Source: Flavobacteriales bacterium (lineage in GTDB: Bacteria > Bacteroidota > Bacteroidia > Flavobacteriales_F > PHOS-HE28). Taken from it: a stretch of 64,000 nucleotides of DNA. This document shows positions 55,508 through 63,966 of this stretch, in pieces. The DNA lies in assembly GCA_016717225.1 (NCBI GenBank), contig JADKGB010000006.1, positions 62,001-126,000 on the forward strand. Reading direction: 5' to 3'. Numbering within the stretch: the stretch's first letter is position 1; each line of letters opens with the position of its first letter. Made by a program: the position numbers and the translations under genes. Below the pieces are notes generated by a model that did not search any database, was not told where the DNA came from, and saw only the letters and a list, made by a program, of their open reading frames with translations.

Positions 55508-55540
55508 AGAAAAGGCCCCGGAAATTCCGGGGCCTTTTTC
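55508..55540. terminator. Strong rho-independent terminator, probably bidirectional
   Basis: AAAGGCCCCGGAA and TTCCGGGGCCTTT form a nearly perfect palindrome, with an A run before and a T run after. It lies between the convergent ends of the Cbp1-like and Spy-like genes. Confidence 0.92.
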
Positions 55541-55557
55541 GTTCAAACGGTTAATGA

Positions 55558-56031
55558 TCACTGCATCGTCGGAGCGTCCACTTTCGCAGGCTCAGCATGT
55601 GCACCGGTCTTGCCTGCGCAGCAAGCAGCCTTGGTAGCTTTACCAGCGCAGCAGCCCTTCTCGCCACCACACAATCCCATCAGCTTGCCACTGGTGTTCA
55701 ATTTTTCCAATTGGGCGTATTGGTCCGCATTCAACACATCTTTCATCGAGGTGATCACCTGGTTGAAACGACCAGACTTCTTCTCAGCCATCACACCCGC
55801 GTCCATCTTCTTTTCGGAACTGGCCATGGCCGAACAATCCTTTTCGCAAGCGGACAGCGCTGTGGAGAACGCCGTTTGTTGCTCTGTGGTCAGCTTCAAT
55901 TCCTTGCTCAAGGAAGCCATATCGTAATTGGCACCGCCCTTGGCATTGGCGTGGCCAGCGCAGGATTGCGCGCTTGCGGTTGCGGCTACGCACACAAGGG
56001 CGAGACCGGCGATGATGTTGAGTGCTTTCAT
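55558..56031 (-). CDS. Spy/CpxP-like periplasmic protein with Cys-rich tail
   Basis: 157 residues from MKALNIIAGLALVCVAATAS, a clear signal peptide cut near SAQ. The core has two LTxxQ-like motifs (LSKELKLTTEQQTAF, VLNADQYAQL), as in Spy/CpxP-type periplasmic proteins. Cysteines occur singly in the core (SCAGH, ACEKDCSAM) and cluster at the end (GLCGGEKGCCAGK, AACCAGKTG), which suggests metal binding or disulfide cross-linking. The Cys tail is unusual for the family. Start chosen at the signal peptide, 17 codons after the longest open start. Confidence 0.65.
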   Translation of the reverse strand: MKALNIIAGLALVCVAATASAQSCAGHANAKGGANYDMASLSKELKLTTEQQTAFSTALSACEKDCSAMASSEKKMDAGVMAEKKSGRFNQVITSMKDVLNADQYAQLEKLNTSGKLMGLCGGEKGCCAGKATKAACCAGKTGAHAEPAKVDAPTMQ

Positions 56032-56099
56032 GGGGGTTCGTTGTTTTGTAGTGCGAATGTACAGCTCGGGATCAGCTGGCACAGTTCATTCACAATGCT

Positions 56100-56525
56100 T
56101 CACTCTTTGGCGTTAAGCCAATCAAGCGCTGCAACCGGATCATCAAAGTTGGCCACCGCAAAGGGCATTTCAGGTGTGGCCGCATCCATTATGCGATCCA
56201 CGCTCATCTGGTTGAAATAGTCGCTACTGACCAGGATCGCCATTCGCTTCAACCCCGCCATGGCTAATCGAGGGAACCAATCATTCACCGTCCATTGCTC
56301 GTCTTGTCGAAGGATGGCGTTCATTTCGCGCAGGTCCGCCAGCCACCCCTGCACCCGATGCAACCGGACGTTGGAAAGGGCATCTTCAAGAATTGACCGG
56401 AACTGGGGACTGGGAGCGTAACCCTTCCACTTGAGGGAGATCAGCTTTCGTTCTGTACTCACGGTAACCAGAACATATTCGTCTTGACGTGTGGTGATAA
56501 CCCTTTCAACGGCACTTGTGTCCAT
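56100..56525 (-). CDS. SpoIIAA-like/STAS-fold protein of unknown function
   Basis: 141 residues. Alternating strands and helices (YVLVTVSTERKLISLKWKGY, GWLADLREMNAILRQDEQWT, MAILVSSDYFNQMSVDRIM, FDDPVAALDWLNAKE) fit the SpoIIAA-like fold seen in many small Bacteroidota proteins. No phospho-serine motif of the classical STAS type is visible. Single gene, no operon partner. Confidence 0.6.
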   Translation of the reverse strand: MDTSAVERVITTRQDEYVLVTVSTERKLISLKWKGYAPSPQFRSILEDALSNVRLHRVQGWLADLREMNAILRQDEQWTVNDWFPRLAMAGLKRMAILVSSDYFNQMSVDRIMDAATPEMPFAVANFDDPVAALDWLNAKE

Positions 56526-56617
56526 TTCAATTGAATTCTAACGCAAGTTAAACAGTCAATACGATCTTGTCATCTACAAAATTGACTTATTCGTCGATAT
56601 GATCAAGGATGAACCTT

Positions 56618-57499
56618 TCAACTGCCTTTCGCCCCACGCACCGCTTTTTCAATGGAATCCCACATTTCGGGCTCGATCGCTTCCAATTGGCTGAACTGAC
56701 CGGCGCCCTTCAACCATTCCCCTCCATCGATCGTGATCACATCTCCGTTCACATACGCGCTGAACGGGCTGATCAAATAGCTCGCGAGGTTGGCAAGTTC
56801 GTGGTGCTCCCCCATTCGACCAAGCGGCACACGCTTGGCAAGCGAGAATTTTTCCATCAGCTCACCGGGCATCAACCGATCCCACGCTCCTTTGGTAGGG
56901 AAAGGCCCCGGTGCAATGGCATTGCTGCGTATACCAAACTTGGCCCATTCTACGGCAAGGGAGCGGGTTAGCGCCAGAACGCCGGCCTTGGCGCATGCGC
57001 TGGGCACCACATACCCACTGCCGGTCCATGCGTAAGTGGTAGTGATATTGAGGATGGCCTTGTCCCGTTCCCCCTTTGCGATCCAGTGCTTGCCGAAAGC
57101 GAGCGTGCAATTCACGGTGCCTTGCAGCACGATACCAATAATTACTTCGAAGGCCTTTGGGCTCAATCGCTCTGTAGGACTGATAAAATTTCCGGCGGCA
57201 TTGTTCACCAGCGCATCGCACGAACCAAATCGCTCAACAACCGAAGCAACAAGGCGGTCAACATCCAAATGATTCCGAACATCACACTCGATCGGTAGTA
57301 CCTGACCACCAGTGGCTTCGGATAGCTCTTTCGCGGTCTTCTGCAGTGTCTCCAGTTTACGACTGGTGATGCAAACGTTGGCTCCGATGCGAAGGAACAT
57401 CTCCGCCATACTGCGGCCCAAACCCGTTCCGCCACCTGTGATCACAACGGTCCTATCCTTCAGGGCATCAGCGCGAAGCATCGTATTCTGCATGGACAT
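56618..57499 (-). CDS. SDR-family oxidoreductase, 2,4-dienoyl-CoA reductase-like
   Basis: 293 residues. NAD(P) site VVITGGGTGLGRSMAEMFLR and NNAAGNF. The active-site region reads YVVPSACAKAGVLALTRSLA: lysine is present, but the usual YxxxK tyrosine is not, a feature of mammalian-type 2,4-dienoyl-CoA reductases. NAIAPGPFPTKGAWDRL and NGDVITIDGGEWLKG complete the fold. It likely reduces polyunsaturated acyl-CoA intermediates for beta-oxidation. It starts three bases after the TPR gene's stop, so the two form an operon. Confidence 0.82.
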   Translation of the reverse strand: MSMQNTMLRADALKDRTVVITGGGTGLGRSMAEMFLRIGANVCITSRKLETLQKTAKELSEATGGQVLPIECDVRNHLDVDRLVASVVERFGSCDALVNNAAGNFISPTERLSPKAFEVIIGIVLQGTVNCTLAFGKHWIAKGERDKAILNITTTYAWTGSGYVVPSACAKAGVLALTRSLAVEWAKFGIRSNAIAPGPFPTKGAWDRLMPGELMEKFSLAKRVPLGRMGEHHELANLASYLISPFSAYVNGDVITIDGGEWLKGAGQFSQLEAIEPEMWDSIEKAVRGAKGS

Positions 57500-57502
57500 G
57501 GA

Positions 57503-58531
57503 TCAAGGAGCGTTGGTGCGTGGCGTGGGTACTGTAAGCGGTTTATCGAGCGGAGCATTCGGCATTTTGGCCGGATCTTGCTTGATCTCCAAACCAGCAC
57601 AGTGGGTATCGACAAGCCCCTGTACTTCGGCCCCGAACAGTTGGGTGAAGTTGTTCTCGAGTGCTGAACGAAAATGGACACAAGCCTGTGGCTTATCCCC
57701 AGATTCCAGTGCAATGATACCGAGGTTCCGATACGCGAAAGGGTTGGACGCCTTCCGCTTAAGGGCACGTTCGATATCAGCTATGGCCTTTTCCTTCTGC
57801 CCCATTTTGTATCGGCACCAACCCCTGTTGTTGAAGGCGTAACTGTAATTCGGATTGATCTTGATCGCACGATCGAAATCCGCAACGGCCTTGGCATATT
57901 GCCCAGTAGCTGCATAAAGCAGCCAGCCCCGGCTGTTGAAGATCACCGGGTCATCGGGGGTAAGAGCGATCGCTTGGTCGAAATCCGCCTTCGCTGCGAG
58001 CGTGTCGTTGGCCATCATGTGGCATTCGCCTTTAACGCGCAAGATGCGCGCTCCCAATTGAACGTTTTCTACTCCACCTGCGCCTGCTGAATTCAACTCG
58101 CTCAGCGCTTGCGGGCCATCGTGTTTGCTTTGATAAGCCAATGCCAAATAGTAGTGCGCTTCGGTTGATGGCATCTGGCCCAGTACGTGCTGAAAATGTG
58201 CGATCGCGCTATCGGCTAAACCCAGCCCCTGCTCGGCGATGGCCAATTGCATTAGCGCCTCCGAACTGGCTGGCAGACCCTTCAGACCCGTGCGTGCGTC
58301 CTCTACGGCTTTAGCGTGGTCCCCAATGCGATTGTTGGCATCGGCGCGCAATACATAGAACAGCGGCAATGGTTCGCGCACCAACGCCGCATCGCATTTA
58401 GTGCGGGCCTTGTAGATCTTTCCCTTGGCCAAAAGCGAACGCACGCTGGTTTCCATTTTAACTGCTGCCTTCGACTGCGCGAACGTAGGATGGGCCAGGA
58501 TCAACACGGCGAAAAGCAGAGAACTGCGCAT
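57503..58531 (-). CDS. Exported tetratricopeptide-repeat protein
   Basis: 342 residues from the signal peptide MRSSLLFAVLILAHPTFAQ; a longer start upstream overlaps the opposite gene. At least seven TPR units follow, e.g. AIAHFQHVLGQMPSTEAHYY, AKADFDQAIALTPDDPVIFN, AVADFDRAIKINPNYSYAFN and AIADIERALKRKASNPFAYR. A periplasmic scaffold is likely; no enzymatic domain. First gene of the operon with the SDR. Confidence 0.82.
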   Translation of the reverse strand: MRSSLLFAVLILAHPTFAQSKAAVKMETSVRSLLAKGKIYKARTKCDAALVREPLPLFYVLRADANNRIGDHAKAVEDARTGLKGLPASSEALMQLAIAEQGLGLADSAIAHFQHVLGQMPSTEAHYYLALAYQSKHDGPQALSELNSAGAGGVENVQLGARILRVKGECHMMANDTLAAKADFDQAIALTPDDPVIFNSRGWLLYAATGQYAKAVADFDRAIKINPNYSYAFNNRGWCRYKMGQKEKAIADIERALKRKASNPFAYRNLGIIALESGDKPQACVHFRSALENNFTQLFGAEVQGLVDTHCAGLEIKQDPAKMPNAPLDKPLTVPTPRTNAP

Positions 58532-58562
58532 GTGGCGAATATACCTGCGCACTCGGTGGGAA

Positions 58563-58570
58563 TACCTTTG
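58563..58570 (+). promoter_or_regulatory. Possible Bacteroidota -7 element
   Basis: TACCTTTG followed by CC matches TAnnTTTG 13 bases before the ATG at 58584. No TTG at the standard -33 spacing. Confidence 0.4.
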
Positions 58571-58583
58571 CCCTCCTTTCAGT

Positions 58584-58991
58584 ATGCGCACCGATTATCC
58601 CGCCAAAGTGCTTGTAGCCTGGGCCGAAGCCATTGGTGGCAATACCGCACTGAGAGATTGGTTGATCAAGAACGGATATCCGGAATTGGGCATTTTCACG
58701 TATGCCTTGCATCTGAAGAAGGACGCGCGCGAGTGGTTGATGAAGAACGGGCACCCGCATCTGATGGCTATGATCAGTGGGGTGGAAGGCGATAAGATGG
58801 CTCTGGAGTGGTTGGAACGAGGTCATTTCAGCGTACTGAAACAAATGGCCCTCGTTGGTGATGGTGACGATGATGCGTTCAAATGGCTATTGGAACACGG
58901 TCATCGTGAGCTGGCCATGGTGGCAAGGCGTATCCAGATCGTGAAAAGCCAGATCGATGAGGACAACACCAACCCACACAAGTTCTCCTAG
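58584..58991 (+). CDS. Protein with four 25-residue WLxxxGH repeats
   Basis: 135 residues, no signal peptide. Tryptophans at residues 26, 51, 76 and 101 start near-identical blocks: WLIKNGYPEL, WLMKNGHPHL, WLERGHFSVL and WLLEHGHREL, each followed by a short helix with Asp/Ala (KKDAREW, GDKMALEW, DDDAFKW). The spacing is exactly 25 residues, suggesting a small solenoid of helix pairs. I do not recognise the family. The ATG at 58584 was chosen because a -7-like box sits between it and the longer open start, which also overlaps the divergent TPR gene. Confidence 0.7.
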   Translation: MRTDYPAKVLVAWAEAIGGNTALRDWLIKNGYPELGIFTYALHLKKDAREWLMKNGHPHLMAMISGVEGDKMALEWLERGHFSVLKQMALVGDGDDDAFKWLLEHGHRELAMVARRIQIVKSQIDEDNTNPHKFS

Positions 58992-59025
58992 TCGAACACT
59001 GCTGATCGTTGGATCAACGGAAGTG

Positions 59026-59053
59026 GATCTTTGATCGATCGCACGCAAAGATC
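59026..59053. terminator. Weak inverted repeat between convergent genes
   Basis: GATCTTTG (59026-59033) and CAAAGATC (59046-59053) with a 12-base loop, between the repeat protein (+) and the AAA ATPase (-). Possible terminator; no T run. Confidence 0.3.
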
Positions 59054-59113
59054 GGATCTTCAGGTGTTTGATATGGTGAGATCGTTCCGATATCGGGAAT
59101 GGAATTCTCATTC

Positions 59114-60640
59114 CTAAAAACGGCCGCGTTCCTCCACTTCATCGTCTTCGTCTTCGTCATCGTCGCTCTCGCTGAAGACCGTGCCGAGCATATCTGTAAA
59201 CCTTGTTGCACCCGCCAGCGTGCTACGGCCTATCCGGCTTTTTTCCGCAAGGCCATACAGCACAAACTCCATCCACAGCGTCACCTCAGCAGGGTCGAGA
59301 TATGCATGTTTGGAGGATACGAGTTCGTGTAATCCCGGAACCGCGTCCAATGCGCTCCGATACTGCTTGTCGGAAATCTCGTTCAGCAGGTCCAATTGGT
59401 TGCTCTCGAAATGATCGACAATAGATGCATAGGGATCGGGGGTGTTTCGCCCCTTCGCATCGGGCTTCGCCTGCTTCTTGGCCTTCTCCGGGTCGGGAAA
59501 GAGGCCAAGGAACACGTTTTTGATCGATAGGCTCAACAGGTGTTGTGCGACTTTTTCAGGGCCTTCCTGCTCGCCTTCGTACACCAACTCGATCTTGCCA
59601 TTGATCGCCGGGCTGATCGAGAACAAGTCTCCAATGCGCACTGTGGTTCGACCGTCCTTACTGCGCAAAACCCGTAGTTCCGCCGCGCTGATCACGCTCT
59701 CCAGGGCACTTATGGTGAGACGCGCACTTACGCCGCTTTTTGGATCAACGAATTCACTGGCTCGAGCCTCCAAGGCAATGCGTTCGATCAGAACACGGAT
59801 CAGTTCGGGCACCTGCACACGCTTCAATTGATCGCTTGAACTGCGCACCTCCTGAGCCGTGATCTTCATTCCCAGCTCGATCGTGGCTGGGTAGTGCGTA
59901 AGGATCTGGCTCTGGATCCGGTCCTTCAACGGGGTAATGATAGCCCCACGATTCGTGTAATCCTCTGGGTTGGCGGTGAAAACGAATTGGATATCCAAGG
60001 GCAACCTGAGCTTGAAGCCGCGTATCTGCACATCACCCTCCTGCAGAATATTGAAAAGCGCCACTTGAATGCGAGGTTGCAGATCGGGCAGTTCGTTGAT
60101 CACGAAAATACCCCGGTGGCTTCGTGGGATCAGACCGAAGTGGATAACGCGTTCGTCGCTATAATCGAGTTTCAGGTTCGCGGCTTTGATCGGATCGCTA
60201 TCACCGATCAGGTCTGCCACAGTAGTATCGGGTGTGGCGAGTTTCTCCGTGTAGCGCTGATCGCGGTGCAACCACGTGATGGGTGTTCTATCGCCATTCT
60301 TGGCGATAAGGTCTTTCGCGAAGCGCGAGATCGGTGCGAGCGGATCGTCGTTGATCTCACTGCCTTCAACCACAGGGATCCACTCATCCAGTAATCCGAC
60401 AAGTGAACGGGCCATGCGGGTCTTGGCTTGCCCACGAAGACCGAGCAGGTTGATGCTGTGGCCAGCAAGGATCGCGCGCTCCAACGCGGGGATCACGGTA
60501 TGCTCATACCCATGGATGCCTTCGAACAATGGCTGGCCTGTCTGGATACGCGCGATCAAGTTGGCACGAAGTTCCTCCTTCACTGAGCGAGGGGTGTAAC
60601 CGCTCTTTTTCAGTTCACCGATGTCTTTGATAGGGTTCAT
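59114..60640 (-). CDS. MoxR/magnesium-chelatase-type AAA+ ATPase
   Basis: 508 residues. Walker A is INLLGLRGQAKTRMARSLVG (about 63-82). The Walker B strand reads GIFVINELPDL, with Asn in place of the first acidic residue, which appears usual in this Bacteroidota subgroup. IQFVFTANPEDYTNRG (sensor 1) and ITPLKDRIQSQI follow. An acidic C-terminus (DDDEDEDDEVEERG) may contact a partner. It pairs with the VWA gene upstream (31 bases), the classic MoxR/VWA arrangement for chaperone-like complex maturation. Confidence 0.85.
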   Translation of the reverse strand: MNPIKDIGELKKSGYTPRSVKEELRANLIARIQTGQPLFEGIHGYEHTVIPALERAILAGHSINLLGLRGQAKTRMARSLVGLLDEWIPVVEGSEINDDPLAPISRFAKDLIAKNGDRTPITWLHRDQRYTEKLATPDTTVADLIGDSDPIKAANLKLDYSDERVIHFGLIPRSHRGIFVINELPDLQPRIQVALFNILQEGDVQIRGFKLRLPLDIQFVFTANPEDYTNRGAIITPLKDRIQSQILTHYPATIELGMKITAQEVRSSSDQLKRVQVPELIRVLIERIALEARASEFVDPKSGVSARLTISALESVISAAELRVLRSKDGRTTVRIGDLFSISPAINGKIELVYEGEQEGPEKVAQHLLSLSIKNVFLGLFPDPEKAKKQAKPDAKGRNTPDPYASIVDHFESNQLDLLNEISDKQYRSALDAVPGLHELVSSKHAYLDPAEVTLWMEFVLYGLAEKSRIGRSTLAGATRFTDMLGTVFSESDDDEDEDDEVEERGRF

Positions 60641-60671
60641 TTTTGGCTCAAGGGATCAATACGGAAATAGT

Positions 60672-61763
60672 TCAGGAGCTTTTGCGATTGCTGGCATGGT
60701 CACGGAAAACCATATCGGCCAAGCCCTGCAGACCGGTATAGAAGGCACGTCCTTGGTTGGCTTCTGTGAAGCGCTCGATAAACCGCTGGAGGTAAGGGTC
60801 TCGTGCGATCATGAATGTAGTGATCGGGATCTTCGCTTTACGCGCACGCACAGCAGCATCCAACGTGCGAGCCACTATGAAATCATCCAGGCCTACGCTG
60901 TTCATGTAATACTCGCCATCGCGTTTGATGCAGCTGGGCTTGCCATCAGTGATCATCACGATGCGGCGGTTGCGAAGCTTGCGGCGGCGTAAAATGTCCA
61001 TAGCGAGTTCCAGACCAGCAACGGTGTTCGTATGGAATGGCCCCACTTGCAAGTACGGCAGATCCTTCAGCGAGACTTGCCAAGCATCATTCCCAAAGAC
61101 CACGATATCGAGCGTGTCCTTTGGGTAACGGCGTGCGATCAGTTCCGCCAGGGCCATCGCCACCTTCTTGGCCGGCGTGATGCGGTCCTCGCCATACAGG
61201 ATCATGCTATGGCTGATGTCCAACATCAGCACGGTGGCGCAGGCGCTCTGGTGTTCGGTCTCGATCACCTCCAGATCGCTTTCGCTCAACCGCAGATCAT
61301 CCAACCCGTGTTGTTGGGCATTGCGAATGCTGTCGCTCATGGCGATCTGCTCGATGCGGTCCCCATATCGGAAAGAACGGCGGTCACTGGTTTGCTCGTC
61401 GCCCTCTCCCACCCTGCGCAAGCCGTGGTTGCCCTGGTCGCTCTTTTTCAGTTTGCCGAACACCTGGTCCAACGCACGCTGTCGCAGGAGCTGCTCCGCC
61501 TTGCCGGTAAGAGCGGTCTTGCCTCCTTTCGTTGGCGGGTCGCCGATAATACCGTGCTTACGCAAGTCGTCTTCAAAATTCTGACGGGTATAGTCCTTGG
61601 TGAAATAGCCGTGTTCCTTGTTCAGTTCATCCATCCACTTCAACGCCTCCTCCACGTCGCCGCTGGTGTGGGTAAGCAATTCCAGAAAAAGCGGCAGCAA
61701 CTTCTCGAAGTTGCTGCGATCATCTTTTGCTGGAATGTGTTTGGCGAAGCGGTGTCCGAGCAT
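60672..61763 (-). CDS. VWA-domain protein, partner of the MoxR ATPase
   Basis: 363 residues. The N-terminal helical half (LLPLFLELLTHTSGDVEEAL) leads to a VWA domain from about residue 185 with MIDAS residues in VLMLDISHSMILYGEDR, VAMALAELIARRYPKD, IVVFGND, and RIVMITDGKPSCI. Such CoxE/YehP-type proteins bind metal and target proteins for MoxR ATPases. ATG at 61763 was preferred over one three codons earlier. Confidence 0.85.
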   Translation of the reverse strand: MLGHRFAKHIPAKDDRSNFEKLLPLFLELLTHTSGDVEEALKWMDELNKEHGYFTKDYTRQNFEDDLRKHGIIGDPPTKGGKTALTGKAEQLLRQRALDQVFGKLKKSDQGNHGLRRVGEGDEQTSDRRSFRYGDRIEQIAMSDSIRNAQQHGLDDLRLSESDLEVIETEHQSACATVLMLDISHSMILYGEDRITPAKKVAMALAELIARRYPKDTLDIVVFGNDAWQVSLKDLPYLQVGPFHTNTVAGLELAMDILRRRKLRNRRIVMITDGKPSCIKRDGEYYMNSVGLDDFIVARTLDAAVRARKAKIPITTFMIARDPYLQRFIERFTEANQGRAFYTGLQGLADMVFRDHASNRKSS

Positions 61764-61848
61764 AACGTGCACCGAAGCGTATTATCACTGGCGGCGGAAC
61801 AAAGGAACGTTCAAGAACCTTCTGTGTTCGTTGAACCAGTTGAACGAG

Positions 61849-61879
61849 AAAGGCCGCTCACCAGAAGTGAGCGGCCTTT
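61849..61879. terminator. Rho-independent terminator (13-bp stem)
   Basis: AAAGGCCGCTCAC and GTGAGCGGCCTTT pair perfectly around CAGAA. Located downstream of the minus-strand T9SS gene and upstream of the VWA gene, so it separates the two transcription units. Confidence 0.88.
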
Positions 61880-61896
61880 ACCAACAAAGATCAAGT

Positions 61897-62931
61897 TCAG
61901 TTCTTCACGAACCGACACGAACCCATGATGCCCTTTGAGCTTGAGAGACGCAGGGAATAGCATCCTGGCAAAATACCCGCTGTGTTCACCAAAACAGAGT
62001 TGGCACCCTGCTTGGTGTTCAGCATGTTTTCAGACAGAACAATGCGACCGGTCGCATCGATCAACTCCATGCGCGCAGCGGAACCATCAACGGAGGTGAA
62101 GTTCAACATTGCCTCCGAGTTCACCGGGTTAGGCGACAGAGCCATATTCGCATTTACTGCGGTACTTTCCAAAAGACCCACCACTGAAGGATCGAGCCAT
62201 TCAATGCCGGAAGTGAACGTATTACCACCGATCGACGCATTCAGTGTGTCGGCGAACACACGGAGAACCGGCGTCTTGGAGAAAGCAGCGTAATAGCCGT
62301 ACTCGCGGCGAATGTGCGTTACAGTGATCGGGATCCCGGGGTTGATGTTGTTCACCTCTTGGGTGTACGTGAATATGCGCAGAACCTCAATGGGCGAACC
62401 GCCACCGGGCAACTGCAAAAGACCGGACGCATCAGCCTGCCCGAAAATATTGCCGGTTCGAGTACCTGCATTCCCGTTCACCATATAATTCGCCGCGATG
62501 TTATCATTCCATGTTCCTCCGAACGTGATCGGCAATTTCAATGTGAGCGATGGGTCACTGAATGGTACTTCCACATCGAACGCCACGATGGTCTGACGCT
62601 CACCCACGCGCTCCAGCCCATTGCTGGTCACTTGATAGAACAATGTATCGATCGGGCTCGCCGAGGCGATCGTAGCCAACGGAAAAGCGGAAGGGTTCGA
62701 GTATTCATCCGGGGCGATCCAATTAACGGAACTGGTCCCTGTGCTGATAAGTCCGGAATAATCGAACGTAACCCCAATACCACCCGCTGGAACTGGAGCA
62801 TATGCCGCTTTGATCGTGGGGTATGCGCTACCTGCCAACGGAACATTGTTTGGATCAGAGAGGGTTATCTGAGCTTGGGCGGCCATTGCCGTTGCAGCTG
62901 TCAAGAAAAAAGCGGTGTATCGTTCGAGCAT
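61897..62931 (-). CDS. T9SS type A sorting-domain protein
   Basis: 344 residues from MLERYTAFFLTAATAMAAQA, a signal peptide; the longer open frame upstream overlaps the nitroreductase start region and was excluded. The body is beta-rich and Gly/Ser/Thr-rich (GGIGVTFDYSGLISTGTSSV, LKLPITFGGTWNDN). The C-terminal sorting domain is ANMALSPNPVNSEAMLNFTS, ARMELIDATGRIVLSE and GCYSLRLSSSKG. Secreted via T9SS; role unknown. Confidence 0.85.
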   Translation of the reverse strand: MLERYTAFFLTAATAMAAQAQITLSDPNNVPLAGSAYPTIKAAYAPVPAGGIGVTFDYSGLISTGTSSVNWIAPDEYSNPSAFPLATIASASPIDTLFYQVTSNGLERVGERQTIVAFDVEVPFSDPSLTLKLPITFGGTWNDNIAANYMVNGNAGTRTGNIFGQADASGLLQLPGGGSPIEVLRIFTYTQEVNNINPGIPITVTHIRREYGYYAAFSKTPVLRVFADTLNASIGGNTFTSGIEWLDPSVVGLLESTAVNANMALSPNPVNSEAMLNFTSVDGSAARMELIDATGRIVLSENMLNTKQGANSVLVNTAGILPGCYSLRLSSSKGIMGSCRFVKN

Positions 62932-63028
62932 GATCGGTTTGAATGATGTTTCGCAAAGTAAGAGGCGCTCGAGGATAGATTCGCTGCCTGCAGCAAGCAG
63001 AATTCCGACGAGCACCTGTGAATGAGCG

Positions 63029-63616
63029 ATGAAATACAGTGTTAGCGACCTTAACGAGCTGATCAGGGATCGGCGAACCATCTATCCCAAAGACTACACG
63101 ACTCGCGAGGTGCACCGCGACATTATCGAGCGCGTGCTGCAAAATGCGACCTGGGCACCCACCCACGGATTGACGCAACCATGGAGGTTCACCGTATTCA
63201 CGAATGCCGCACTTTCACGGTTATCGGCATTTCTAGGAGACGAATACACGCGCTTGACACCCCCTGAAAAATTCCTTCAGAAGAAATTCGACAACCAAAC
63301 ACAGCGACCCTTGAAGAGCACGGTGGTGATCGCTCTTGGAATGGCACGCGACCCTAGCGGCAAGATCAGCGAATTGGAAGAAATGCACGCCATGGCCTGT
63401 GCGGTGCAAAACATGCACCTTACATGCACGGCCTATGGGCTTGGAGGCTTTTGGCAAACAGGTGCAGCAGCAACTGGCGATGGCATTCGTGCATTCCTGG
63501 GTTTGGCCGAAAAAGATCGCTGCCTTGGTTTGTTCTATATCGGTTACCCGGCCATCGAATGGCCGAAGGGCTACCGCAAGTCTTGGGTTGACCTTGTGAA
63601 ATGGGAAAGTGAGTAA
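63029..63616 (+). CDS. Nitroreductase-family protein
   Basis: 195 residues. The FMN-binding start LIRDRRTIYPKDYTTREVHR, NATWAPTHGLTQPWRFTVF, HAMACAVQNMHLTCTAYGLG and GLFYIGYPAIEWPKG are standard for NAD(P)H:FMN nitroreductases/SagB-like oxidoreductases. It would reduce nitro or quinone-type substrates, exact one unknown. Divergent from the T9SS gene (97 bases). Confidence 0.9.
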   Translation: MKYSVSDLNELIRDRRTIYPKDYTTREVHRDIIERVLQNATWAPTHGLTQPWRFTVFTNAALSRLSAFLGDEYTRLTPPEKFLQKKFDNQTQRPLKSTVVIALGMARDPSGKISELEEMHAMACAVQNMHLTCTAYGLGGFWQTGAAATGDGIRAFLGLAEKDRCLGLFYIGYPAIEWPKGYRKSWVDLVKWESE

Positions 63617-63700
63617 TGTGACCGTCACTCGGTCTACTTGTAAGATGGAACCATAGTCCAGTTCAAGTGTTGAACCGTATATGGACGAAACATCTGCCTC

Positions 63701-63904
63701 ATGAGCACCTATACCCTTCAACTTGCTTTCAAGCGCATGCTGACTACTCCTCAGGTATGGCGCAAACTACATGTGGGCCGACAAACCGTCATGAACCGCC
63801 GCGTTCTGTTGGGCAAAGGCAAATACCCTCGTGATGCTACCATGCGCAGCTGGCTCAAAAAAGCGGGTTGGAAGCAGGCGGTGGTGGAGAAATGGAGACC
63901 GTGA
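63701..63904 (+). CDS. Small basic protein of unknown function
   Basis: 67 residues, very basic. LAFKRMLTTPQVWRKLHVGR, then RRVLLGKGKYPRDATMRSWL and KKAGWKQAVVEKWRP. The helix-turn-helix-like rhythm and basic charge suggest nucleic-acid binding. I do not recognise a family. Followed by a weak hairpin. Confidence 0.5.
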   Translation: MSTYTLQLAFKRMLTTPQVWRKLHVGRQTVMNRRVLLGKGKYPRDATMRSWLKKAGWKQAVVEKWRP

Positions 63905-63930
63905 TCGCGCTCTTTCACTCGAGTGCCATA

Positions 63931-63966
63931 CCCTGATACAGGTAGAAATAGAAGGATCAGGGTTTT
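63931..63966 (+). terminator. Possible weak terminator
   Basis: CCCTGAT and ATCAGGG flank an 18-base loop, followed by TTTT, 27 bases after the small basic gene. Confidence 0.35.
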
